DNA of 64,000 nt, taken from Gonapodya prolifera JEL478. Taxonomy: Eukaryota > Monoblepharomycota > Monoblepharidomycetes > Monoblepharidales > Gonapodyaceae. The notes under the pieces are model-generated. The model worked only from the letters and a program-made list of their open reading frames with translations, did not search any database and was not told the origin of the DNA. The first letter of the stretch is position 1. Each line of letters starts with the position of its first letter. Location: assembly GCA_001574975.1 (NCBI GenBank), contig KQ965836.1, forward strand, positions 70,548-134,547, given 5' to 3'. The translations under genes were made by a program, and so were the position numbers. Positions 47,229 through 57,319 of the stretch are shown piece by piece.

Positions 47229-49823
47229 ATGTCTTCGCAACCACCAACACTCACAATCGACGAGCTGACAGGTCTCCTGGCTTCCACCTCCGTCAAGGAA
47301 GAGTGAGTGCCCATCTCGGACCGGGCAGTCGCAATGACGGGTGGGGGTACCCGGACCTTCATTTCTGGGGCGAATTCACCTGTCTCATGTCCCTTTCCAC
47401 GACTTCACATTCCCCATCGCACCATCCCCACACCCGTCGGCTCCCGCACCCGCCAGCCAAGTGGACCTCCTCCACAAGCGTCTCGTTGCAGATGGAATCC
47501 GGTTCGTCCGCATGGCGTACCTGGACAACTCGTGCGTGTTTTGCGTTCCCTTATATGTCTCCCGTCCCCTTCTGACGTTTGACGTTTGGCCCCGGCGACG
47601 GTTTTCTTTCAGGGGAATGCTGAGAATGTACGTCTACCCGATCAAGAAATTCTTCAGGGATATAGCGAAAAAGGGAAGGGCGTGTGAGTGTCAGGGGGGG
47701 TGGGAGGGGCGAGCGCACCGTCTGAGCGTAGCGAGGACACCAAGGCCTAAGCGCTATCGCGCTGACCGAGGACACGAGCGTAGCGAGTGTGTCCGCCGGA
47801 GGCGAGTGACACCGCGAAGCGGAATACTCTCGCGGAGCGAGGAATATGCCACGGGGAGCGTATGGCAGCGAGAGGAGCGCATATTCCCGCCGGAGGCGAA
47901 TTACCCGATTGTGGGGTCATTCGTCTTCCTTCTGTGACCTAAATCCTACCTTCTCCGCTGCCTAAATTTCGAATCCGCCTCGATGTGCCAGTGACGCCCT
48001 TCACTGCCGGCATGGTGAATCACGCCCTCTTGCCCCCCGATTCCTTCCGCGTCTGACCCACCTCACCCACTATGTAGACATTCGGCTACGACGATGTCGC
48101 ATTCGATGTCTTTTTCGGCGAGGTGAGTTTTTTTTCCAGTCCTTTCCCCATTTTCGTGCCCGAATTTGACACACTCCCCGACCACCGCCAACACCAGCCC
48201 TCCACGAGCTACAACAACATCGTCGAGCCCAAATGGATTCCCGACCTTACCACCCTTCGATACCTCGGATACCGTGACCACGCCGTCGTGATCGGCGACC
48301 TTGTTGAGAAAGGTCGGTTGGGTCGTGTCTTCACTACATAATCATCATCTTCCCCCCAATGACAAACGACGCCCANNNNNNNNNNNNNNNNNNNNNNNNC
48401 CCCATTAGATACCGGCAACCCCTGGCCTCTGTGCTCGCGCAACTTTCTGAAGCAAATGACCAAGGAGCTTTCGGAGCGCCACGGGCTCAAGTTCGTGACG
48501 GGCACCGAGTCCGAGTTTTACCTGTTTCGTGAGTTGTCACCCTGTTCGGGGGGGGTTGTGGGTGGATCTTGAAATCTTACGCGAACCTGGCCTGGATTGT
48601 TTCCTCCCCCGCCCGTGATCGTGATTGTGACCAGAACACGTCGACGTCGGGTCCAAGTACATTGTGCCGCTGGATACGGCGCAGTACGGAGACCCCAAGT
48701 CGTACTACGGAAAGGTACGTCATTTTTTGTCCCCTCTCATTCCCTTGCTGGGGCTCCACTCACAACCCTCTCCCCCCTAGGTCGGAAAACTATTCGACGA
48801 CATCCTCGTGAACCTCGGCCACGCCGACATTGGCGTCTACGACGCGCACTCCGAGGAGGGGCCCGGGCAGTACGAGATTGCGTCGGAGCCTCTGGAGGTG
48901 CTCGAGGCGTGCTGGGAGCTCGCTCTCACCAGGGAGATTGTCCGCGGGACCGCCGAGGAGCACGGCTTGAGGGGAACGTTTGCCCCGCGTCCGGCTGGGT
49001 CTAGTTGGGGAACGGGAGCGTGAGTGTGGTGTGGTGCTGGTGCCGGTTGGGGTGTGGTCGGGCTGACCTTATTTCGGCGATTCTCCCTGACAGTCACGTC
49101 CACTTTTCGCTTGTCGATGAGAAAACCGGCAAGAACATCCTGCACGACCCATCGAGAGAGCACGGGATGAGCGAGCGCGCGGAGAAGTTCTTGGCGGGGA
49201 TCACCAAGCATTTGAAGGGTGCGTTGAGCGTGTTCGGTGTGCGGTTATCTCGAACTTTTGTGTTAAAGGATATTGCTTGGTCTTCTACCCACACATCCCA
49301 CCCACTCACTCGTGACTGCGTCGACTCCCGTCAACTCCGTCTGCAAACAGGAATGGCCATCCTCGGTCTCCCCACCCACGCCTCGTACGCCCGCGTCAAC
49401 TCCGCCCACATCCCCGGCTGTGTGACCGCGTGGGGCAACGAAAACCGCAATGCCGCGCTGCGCGTGTGCTCACCCGCGACCCACATCGAAGTGCGGTTCG
49501 CCGACGCCACATCCAACCCCTTCCTTGTCACTGGTGCCCTGCTCGCGGCCGGATTGCAAGGACTTGACGAGAACATTCCCTTGCCACCGCCCCTGCAGGG
49601 ACTCGGGAGCGACTTGTCCGCCGAGGACAGGAAGGCGAGGGGGATTGACGTGATTACCAAGTCGTTTGAGGAGTCACTGGAGAACTTCGAGAAGGATACC
49701 TACCTGGTTGGAAAGATGGGTAAGCTGGGACAGGCGATCATCAAGGTCAAGAAGTTGCAGCACGAGTTGCATGGGGACAAGACGGCGGCTGAGGTGCAGA
49801 GTTTGGCAATTGAGCGGTTCTAA
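47229..49823 (+). CDS. Glutamine synthetase family protein (type I-like)
   Basis: ATP-dependent ligase of the glutamine synthetase superfamily, type I-like or gamma-glutamyl-amine ligase by sequence rather than the short eukaryotic type II. Start MSSQPPTLTIDELTGLLAST. The beta-grasp part follows (DLLHKRLVADGIRFVRMAYL, then TPFTAGMVNHALLP and PDLTTLRYLGYRDHAVVIGD). The catalytic domain has TGTESEFYLF (Glu pair), AHSEEGPGQYEIASEPLEVL and HVHFSLVDEKTGKNIL. It continues with HASYARVNSAHIPGCVTAWG NENRNAALRVCSP (sugar/ATP and substrate Arg) and HIEVRFADATSNPFLVTGAL. The C-terminus is LVGKMGKLGQAIIKVKKL with a stop at 49823. About nine introns. One (47684-47991) carries a dispersed repeat and another holds a 24-N gap. 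The gap falls between GDLVEK and DTGNPW, so coding is not interrupted. Confidence 0.9.
47705..47915 (+). repeat. Dispersed GC-rich repeat, copy D, in glutamine synthetase-like intron
   Basis: This is the fullest copy, in sense orientation inside a 308-nt intron. In order it has GAGCGTAGCGAGGACAC, hairpin core AAGGCCTAAGCGCTATCGCG then CTGACCGAGG (47743-47771), GAGCGTAGCGAGTGTG, TCCGCCGGAGGCGAGTGAC, ACCGCGAAGCGGAATACTCT then CGCGGAGCGAG, GGAATATGCCACGGGGAGCG, and a second CCGCCGGAGGCGAATTACC. It shows that the three modules belong to one element. Confidence 0.85.
48376..48399. other. Assembly gap (24 N)
   Basis: Twenty-four unknown bases lie in the intron between exons ending GDLVEK and starting DTGNPW of the glutamine synthetase-like gene. 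They do not affect the predicted protein. Confidence 0.98.
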
Positions 49824-51074
49824 GGGGTGCACGCGTTTGAGGGAGGGAGGAGTGTTGTTATGAGGTGGTACGATAACAGTTGGAACAAGTAGATAATGTA
49901 TGGATTTGAATATGCACGCTTTTTTATTTTGAGTTGGAGGATTTGGTTTCGTTCCCGATGCATAGCAACGAATGAGTGAGTTGTTGCTTCGGATGGGGGA
50001 GTTGCCGACCATTTGAGAATGTGAAGAAAGGCCAACATTAAGAATTTGAAACTTTTCTATCGTGACTCTTCGTGAGAACTGAGAGAAGTCGTCAAGGAAC
50101 TCCCTTGCTTTCAGAGCTGAGTGTGGCACAGACATTCATGTGACCTGAGACTTCAATGTTATTGTTCAACCTTTCCACTCTCGCAACAGGTCCCTTGCCC
50201 CGTCCCTCCTCCTTCCTCCTCCCTCGCCGACGTAGTATGTTACTGGAGCTCTCTGAGCATTCTTGAGGGAAAGAGTCCATTCCTGGTGCGTCTTCGTCTC
50301 GTCCCTGGCAACCTGCCGCTGCATTTTCCCTGACCTCTCTCGATTCTCGCATTCTCCCATATCCAGCCCTCTCTGTCACGGAGAGGGAACTGGACCAGGC
50401 TTACGGGAGGTGTTAGAGCGGTTGCAGCGAAGCAATCCATCGAGTGATTTGGTCAAATGGTTCAGTTCGAACGTCAACTCACCCCGTTTGTCCTTCTCGT
50501 CATTCTCTCACCACTCGCGTCACTAGCGTATCCACCATGTAAAGCACTTTGAGCAATTACATACATGCAATGAACTTTCGTTTCACGGACAAGCTTTCCA
50601 ACGTGTGCCTCCATCACATACTTGCCTTGTTGGAGGAGAGCATACACTGTACACGGTGCAGTGGATGAAGTTTGCGTATCGACATTGATGGGAGTGCAGG
50701 AGGGACTGTTCTGAGAAGGTCCTATTGGAGTTGGAACAAGTAGAGTATGTGTGGATAAGAAACAATTACATGCAAGCGTTTTTTATGAGTTTGTCGCCAG
50801 TGTTGACGATGTTGGGGCTCGATCCGTGGGAGGTTATGATGTGCCGCACAACCAATGTCTGAGCACGAGGACTGGTCCCGCGGACAGAGAGAAGCTCCAC
50901 CCACGGGGTCATGCTGGGGATCGACGGGCTGCGATGCCTGGGGGATTCGGGTTTCCGATGAGGGGTTGGCGATCGGGGATTCAGCCGGGAGATCATCCGG
51001 GTGCGCGAACCTCCGGTCTCATCAACACACAGCGGAAGCATCGATCGAGCTGAGCGAGCAGCACAAAGACGAAG
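49824..51074. other. Intergenic region between glutamine synthetase-like and pseudokinase genes
   Basis: No gene recognised. It contains a partial duplication of the 3' flank of the glutamine synthetase-like gene: GTTGGAACAAGTAGATAATG at about 49877 is echoed by GTTGGAACAAGTAGAGTATG at about 50731. Both are followed by a GCACGCTTTTTTAT/GCAAGCGTTTTTTAT word, about 850 bases apart. The rest is unremarkable. Confidence 0.45.
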
Positions 51075-54000
51075 ATGGCGGAGACGATTGCAGGCGCGGG
51101 TGGTGGAGTGGGCGCAGTGGGCGGAGTGGATGGGATGCGGGTGGAGACGCGCGGGGCTGGGGGACGGGCGAGCGCAGACACTGACGAGATGACGCCCACG
51201 ACGGCGGTGGGCACGGACGAGACGGACGCGAAGAGTGAGTGGCGCGGTGCGGATGGAGGGGTGGGGGAGCGGTCACTGACGAAGACGACCTCGCAGTCTC
51301 AGGTGGAGACGCACCCAAAGAGAAGGAGCAGCAGCAGCCACAGCAGCAGACGCAGGCACAGCACGCGGCGGACGAGGGTGGACTCACGCTTGGCACGCTA
51401 CGACGCGGGGCAGGGACACTCACGCGCAAGAGATCAGAGACAAGAAGAGAGCTCCTCGCATCGCCCATTCCACAGCCAACGTCCGTTGCCCCGCCCACAC
51501 CTGCCGCTCCACTCACACCTGCGACTGCGACCGCGGGTCTGGCTAGTCCACCAGCGAACCCAGAAAACGCGCCTCGCCCCCCACCCACCCTCGCACTCGC
51601 GCAACCTACTCCCGCGCCTCCTCCAGACGACGCTATCCCGCGTCTCCCTTCGGGCGATTCATCCGCCTCAGTCCCAGAAATCACAGTCACGGCGGCAACC
51701 CTGCCCCGAGGCACACTGCCCCGAGGCACTCTCGGTCGCTCTTCTATGCGTAGGGGAACGTCCAGTCGCAGGAGTACCGGTCCCAGCTCTCCCGGTGCAA
51801 GTGGTGGCTCAGGCTCAGACGACGCTTCACATGCCACGGCGACGGCACAACGCTCGTCTTCCGCAGACGGACCCGTCAACACCACCCACGCCCACGTGCA
51901 CCTCACAGCCCCGCACGTCACGGCGAACCCTGTGTCGGAAGAGTTTGCAAAGGCGTTGAGGGGCGGGCCGAGTGCGGAGACGACCGCGACGGAAAAGACC
52001 AAGAAGAGGAGTTTTTGGGATTTGGTGAGAGTCTCCGTCTTTGGTGGCCGGTGCGAGTGCCATGAATGTTACTACTTGGTATTGCTTGGTGCTGTTGGTT
52101 GGAGGTTGAGGTGTCCGGTGGTTGGGGATTTGTTTGCACCAGACACGTCATTGTTCATTCGCACGCGCTTGCACTCCTACTTTTTCTCATTCTACTATTT
52201 TCTCTTTTCTGTTGTCATTCCTTCTCATTTGTGCCCATTCCTTCTCACCTTCTTCTTCCACCCTCATCTCCACCACCGATCCCCGTTCCATTCCACCCGC
52301 CTCCCCCCCAACCCAGCTCTCAACCCCCTCCATCTTCTCCTCCCGCACGCGCATCACATCCCGCCTCTCCCCCTCGCACCCTCAACTCTCGCACACATCT
52401 CCCTCATCCCACCCAAAACTTTCCGACCCCGCATCGCCAGCCTCACACCCCAAACTCTCCGACTCGTCCCCTTTAACAAAACCACCTTCAAGAGCACAGT
52501 CGGGGGGCGCGTCATTGTGGAGACTTGCGAGGGCAAGGACCGAGAAGGACAAGGCACATGGAGCTTTGGGGGGGATGGGCGGCGCGGCGGGGGCGGGGTA
52601 TTCGACACGGATTAAGGATTATGAGTTGTTGAGTCAGATTGGTGCGTTTGCCCTTATGGTGGTGGGGGAGTTGTGTTTTCGGCATCGCGATGTCACATTT
52701 CTCACAACCTTTACCTCTCACCCTTCCCAACGCACACAGGTGGCGTCGACGACCTCTCTTTCCTTTATCTCGCTCGGCACATTCCCACGCGCGAGCTCGT
52801 CGCGCTCAAGTACACCGATTTGACAATCTCGCCCGATTTTGAGCTCGTGGAGGAGGTTATTGTGAGTTGCCTGGGTGTGTGATGGTGTGGGGTGGTGGTG
52901 GGCTGTTTGGTGTGGAGAACGCTTTGAAGAAATGAGACAGTGCGGAGTTTGTTGCCCGATCCAACCACCCAGCTGGCTCTGGACACATCCTTTCCCACTC
53001 GACTCACCTCCACCCCACCCCACCTAGCACACGATCCACATAACCACGCACCTCTCTCACCCTGTCCTACTCCCTTACCGTACCTCCTTCGTGGACGCCG
53101 ATCGCCTCTGGTCCGTGACCCTCCCGATCCGCGGCGGGTCCTGCAGGCAGATCATGCGCGAGTATTTCCCTGACGGGTTTGGGTTCAAGGAGTCGGTCGT
53201 GGCTACGATTGTGAGAGAGATCGTTAGGGGAGTTCAGTATATGCACGCGAGCCATGTGTTGCATAAGTGGGTTGAAGTGCGCGTGTTTGGGGTGTTGGTG
53301 GGAGGAAAACGCTCACGGTTGGTCTTCACACGGTTACGCCAAACCCCGCCTCCTCCACCTGCACCTCTACCTCACCATCAGCGACATCCGCGCCTCTTCC
53401 ATCCTCCTCTCGCACACAGGGGCCGTCCTGCTCACAGGCCTGCACGCCGCGCGCCCTCTTCTCACATCTGGGCTTCTGCACCGTAGCACATTCATCCCAG
53501 TCGGTGACAACCACGAACACGCCGCGCCGGAGATCGTAGCGCAGGGCCGGCGCGTGGGCATGCCTGCCGACGTGTACTCCATCGGACACACGGCTGTCGA
53601 GCTCGCGTTCGGCAAGACGGGGTTCGATGGGTGGCCCTCGTGCAAAATTCTGCTGTGTAAGCTTGCCGATGAGTGCCCGGCTCCCGATGTCGGGACAGGG
53701 TGGGCGGGCGTGTCTGGTGGCGACGCGGACGAGGGTGAGAGGGAGGACGCGCGCGCCATGGAGGAGGGGAATAGGGCTGGTGTGTTTGCGTGGGGTGCCA
53801 AGAGGAAAGCTAGGGAGGCGAGGAAAAGGAGGGGGATGAGAATCGGCAAGGGGATGAGCTACGAGTTTTGGATGTTTGTGGAGTGTTGCACGAGGAGGGA
53901 TCCCAAGAAAAGGTGAGGGGTTCGTCGGAGATGTACTTCTTGATTGCGTTGACGCTGACGATTATTCTACTTGTCTCCTGCGTTGCCTTCAGACCAACAA

Positions 54001-54634
54001 CCACGGAACTACTAGAGCATCCATTTTTGGCGATGGCGAGGGACGCCAAGCACGTGCAGAAGTACGTGCTCAAGGTACGTTTGGTCGTTTGCCCAGGTGA
54101 ATTGATGGACTCAACGCACATCCATGGACAGCCGAGCGGGCTCGTTCAGCGCCACGGTACGTTCAATGAAACACACCAACCAACGCTATATGTCTCACTC
54201 TTCCATCTGTTGACCCCTTTCCACCAAAACATAACTCAGACTCCGCGATTCGCGCCTCCGCCGCTACCGCGTCCCATTCCAGCCCCACCTCACACCGCCA
54301 AAGCGCCGTCTCCGTTGCGCCCTCGTCACGGCGTTCGTCCTCGACCGACCGTCGGCGGAGCTCGGCCACATCCAAGGCTTCGGGGCTCTCCCGGGACGGT
54401 CGGCGCCGGTCGTCTGCGACCTCGGGCGTGGACGTGGACGACGACGGGTCCATGCACAACAAGCACCGCTACAGCGAGGGCGAGGGCGAGAGCGAGCCCG
54501 AGAATGTGGACTCGGAGTCCATACAGGAGGAGTTTGGAGAGGGGGTGGGCGAGGTGGCCACGCCGAGGATCAAGGGGATGTTGAATAGAGAGAGGAGGGA
54601 CTCGAAGGGGAAGTCTTGGATGGGAGGAAGGTAG
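51075..54634 (+). CDS. STRAD-like pseudokinase with long disordered extensions
   Basis: Kinase-fold protein resembling STRAD, the pseudokinase that activates LKB1-type kinases together with MO25. A long disordered N-terminus (51075 to about 52610) is Ser/Thr/Pro-rich. The fold starts YELLSQIGGVDDLSFLYLAR, in which the glycine loop is lost. The Lys block ELVALKYTDLT keeps its Lys. Next come SHPVLLPYRTSFVDADRLWS and IVREIVRGVQYMHASHVLH. Across an intron the catalytic loop reads HNDIRASSILL, where HRDLKxxN has Asn for Arg and Ser for the Mg-binding Asn. DFG is replaced by LLTGL. APE is retained in HAAPEIVAQGRRVGMPADVY and a late kinase block DPKKRPTTTELLEHPFLAM is intact. The C-terminal tail is Ser/Arg- and Glu-rich. 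No terminal Trp-Glu-Phe MO25 motif was seen. Confidence 0.78.
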
Positions 54635-54844
54635 GCATTTCTGGCGGGAATGGACAAGGCGGCTTCCATGTAAATAGAGCAGTCGCGTACTAGAGTGGTC
54701 GAGTGTACATATGCACATGTATTGAGTTGCTTCGTCAGTCGCTATAGCGTGGAGAGTAATACCGTCCTTGTTTTCGACGAGGGGTAGCAGACAAGGACGT
54801 CGCCCAAAACTGGAGTCCCCCGAGCCGCACGAAACTGGGCCATG

Positions 54845-55767
54845 CTACCGCCGGCCCTTCTTCTTTCTCGGTGCAGAGTCGTCGCTGCTTCCTCCACTAT
54901 CGCTGTCGCTATCGCTCCGTCTCGACCGGCGCTTTTGGCTCGTCTTGCGCCGCCGCCGGTCCCGCGAGTCGTCCGAAGACGATTCGGAAGACGACTCGCT
55001 ACTCGAGGCACTACCCGACGAAGATCCAGACGCGTCGGAATCCGAGTCAGAGTCCGAGTCAGATTCGGACGAGTCGTCTGCCCGCCGCTTATTTTTGGAC
55101 GAGCTCGAGCTCCCACCACGCTTCTTGTCCCCTTTCGAGTCACGACCCTTATGAGACTTCTTTTTATCGTCCTTGCCCCCCTTCTCCTTTCGCCGAGCAT
55201 CCTTCTCCTCCTCCTTCCTCTTGAGCTCTTCTCTGATCCGCTTCTCCTTGGCCTCGTTCGCCTTGGCCTCCAGTTCCCGCGTCTTTTCGCGCAGCTCCAA
55301 TGTGCGCTGTTTGGTGATCTCGGCGGCGGTGAGCTTTTTGGGTGCCGATTCCAGCTTGATGAAGTTGCGACATTGGAAAGCGAAGTGGCCCGCTGAAGGA
55401 AGATGGGGCCAACATTAAACACGAACGGCAGCTAGAACCAAGTTCATATGTGGCTGAAGCAGGGTGGACGCGACTTGGAGGCGACTGGACCTCTCGCTTC
55501 GATTCTCGCAGCAAACCTTGGAAAGCCGTCCCAACCCCTTCCAACCATCAATGCCATCGCGATGAATACTCCACGCGGCTCTCCGCTTTGGTTTCTTCTC
55601 CCAAGATCCTGCGGAGTTGCGTGCGACTGGCCATCGCTTATCTGAAGTGGAAACGCACCTGCTCCACACTTCTTGCATCCCCCAACTGTAGCTGCAGTCT
55701 GATTGTGCCCGGCGGCAAGACGGGCAAAGGCCTGAAGTCCCTTGGATGTGTCGTCGGGAGCGTCCAT
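54845..55767 (-). CDS. SREK1IP1-like zinc-knuckle, SR-rich protein
   Basis: Probable RNA-binding/splicing-associated protein like SREK1IP1 (P18SRP). The start MDAPDDTSKGLQAFARLAAG leads to a CCHC knuckle formed across an intron: GCKKCGA joined to GHFAFQCRNFIKLE (C-x2-C-x4-H-x4-C). A Lys/Glu-rich helix follows (TRELEAKANEAKEKRIREEL, then KRKEEEKDARRKEKGG), then a Ser/Asp repeat run (about 54960-55080) and an Arg/Ser/Lys-rich tail ending KKKGRR. The knuckle-then-charged-tail plan is that of the family, and nuclear location follows from the basic tail. It is convergent with the pseudokinase gene (210 bp apart). Confidence 0.75.
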
Positions 55768-56173
55768 GGTGAGCAGAAAGAAATGTAATGTGAACAGGTT
55801 TGAACTGGGGTGGTCGATCTTTTTCAGCGACTTGCATATGCATACACAGTACACAACAACATGAGTTTCATTACAGGCGGAGCACTTGTCAATCTGTCGG
55901 TACATCTACTCCAGAATAATCACATTTGAGAAGGACCACATCTACTGTGGGCTACATTACAGTGATATTTTGGCTGATCCCTCAAGCAATCGAAAACCAA
56001 GATTACACATAGCTTATCGAACTAGAAGAGAAATGCTATGACCACGACAGGTGACGCTTTGGTTAAGAGAAGGGTCAGTTGGTCAGAAGTTTGGTGCGTT
56101 GATCCAGCGTTGATCCTCCATCAGGGACTCGCTTGTAAAAACAGAGAGCGCGAACTGGAAACGATGAAAAATC

Positions 56174-57191
56174 ATGAACCGCTGCTTCCCGCGTGATATT
56201 TCCGGTTTGCTGTGGTCGGATGTCCGCAACCGCGTACACAAGAAAACGCTCGGTTTTCTGAAGCTGGGGTTTGCATTAGTTGTTTGCGTTGTTTCATTTG
56301 GATTCTTGCTCATCCATCTCACTTTAGACTACCGCATCCTCCTATTCTGTTCGAAGACCCGTGTCCCTGATAATGACTACCAAGTTCCCATTTCTTCTGC
56401 TTGTGCCCCTGGCCGTGAATACTCGGATAAAATTGGGCATAGAGACTACCTCTCATTTGATAGTCATATTCGAGGTGAGCTTGCTGAACTTCCGCCTGCA
56501 CGAAGCATGGGAGCGAACAGAGACTTCCTAACTTGCTTGCAGTAACCGAGCTCCGCTATGCATATTCAAAGGCTCAAGCAATAGAATTTTTTTTCGTCTT
56601 TTGTGCGGCGAGAAGATTCCCAGGCGTTGGAACGGCGAGAAACGTTACGTACGATCATTGGGTACACTGGGCACGCGCGGGATGACAGGCAAACAGTTAC
56701 CCTACCTGCAAATGGGAGCAGACTCGACATTGTGGCTACAAATATGCGAGGGGGCGAAGGGTGGGGATTTATGGATCGATCAATTTTGACTTTGAACGAG
56801 CTTATGGACATCATTCAACGTACCCAATCGAAAATTCAATTGCGTTTGCTTGTCAATGCATACTATTCACATCAGTGGGAAAGGCGGGTAAGTGATCAGT
56901 GTTTGTGTCACCACGATTAATTTACTATCCAATTCACACTTACCGTTTCTGTAGAAAGGTTGCTGGATTTAATGACAGATCCAATCGCATCCATGTAAAA
57001 CTACACGTTACAACCGACCAGGGGTTTGCTGATCGCGCCACTGATGAAACAAGTGGTTTTAATGATTCTGGAAGCGTTCGTGTGACACAATGGCTGTGGA
57101 ATCCCCCAATCACGTATGTATTTAATATTCATTAGTTTTCGACAGTTTTGCTTTTGTACTCACAACTACATCACATAATAGAGAGTGGTGA
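56174..57191 (+). CDS. Type II membrane protein of unknown function, with apparent frameshift at a T8 run
   Basis: Exon 1 (56174 to about 56475) encodes a short basic cytosolic start (MNRCFPRDISGLLWSDVRNR) and one TM segment (LGFALVVCVVSFGFLLIHLT), then a lumenal/extracellular part. Splicing at ATTCGAG|GTGAGC to GCTTGCAG|TAACC gives VTELRYAYSKAQAIEFF. The frame is then wrong for the following coding-like stretch. That stretch (SSFVRREDSQALERRETLRT, then GYTGHARDDRQTVTLPANGS, SILTLNELMDIIQRTQSKIQ and LVNAYYSHQWERR) fits if the T run at 56587-56594 is 7, not 8. Later exons give KVAGFNDRSNRIHVKLHVTT and SGFNDSGSVRVTQWLWNPP, ending about 57135 or, with a 32-nt intron, 57191. Function unknown. It may be a sequencing slip or a recent mutation. 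Confidence 0.5.
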
Positions 57192-57319
57192 TGATGGAAA
57201 GAGGAACATACCTCAACATAATATTATTGCAGTCAAGTCCATGCCATACAACTTATCGACCATACTGGCACAATATTCGTTGCAACTTCAATTATACATA
57301 TGTCATACAATATCATTAT

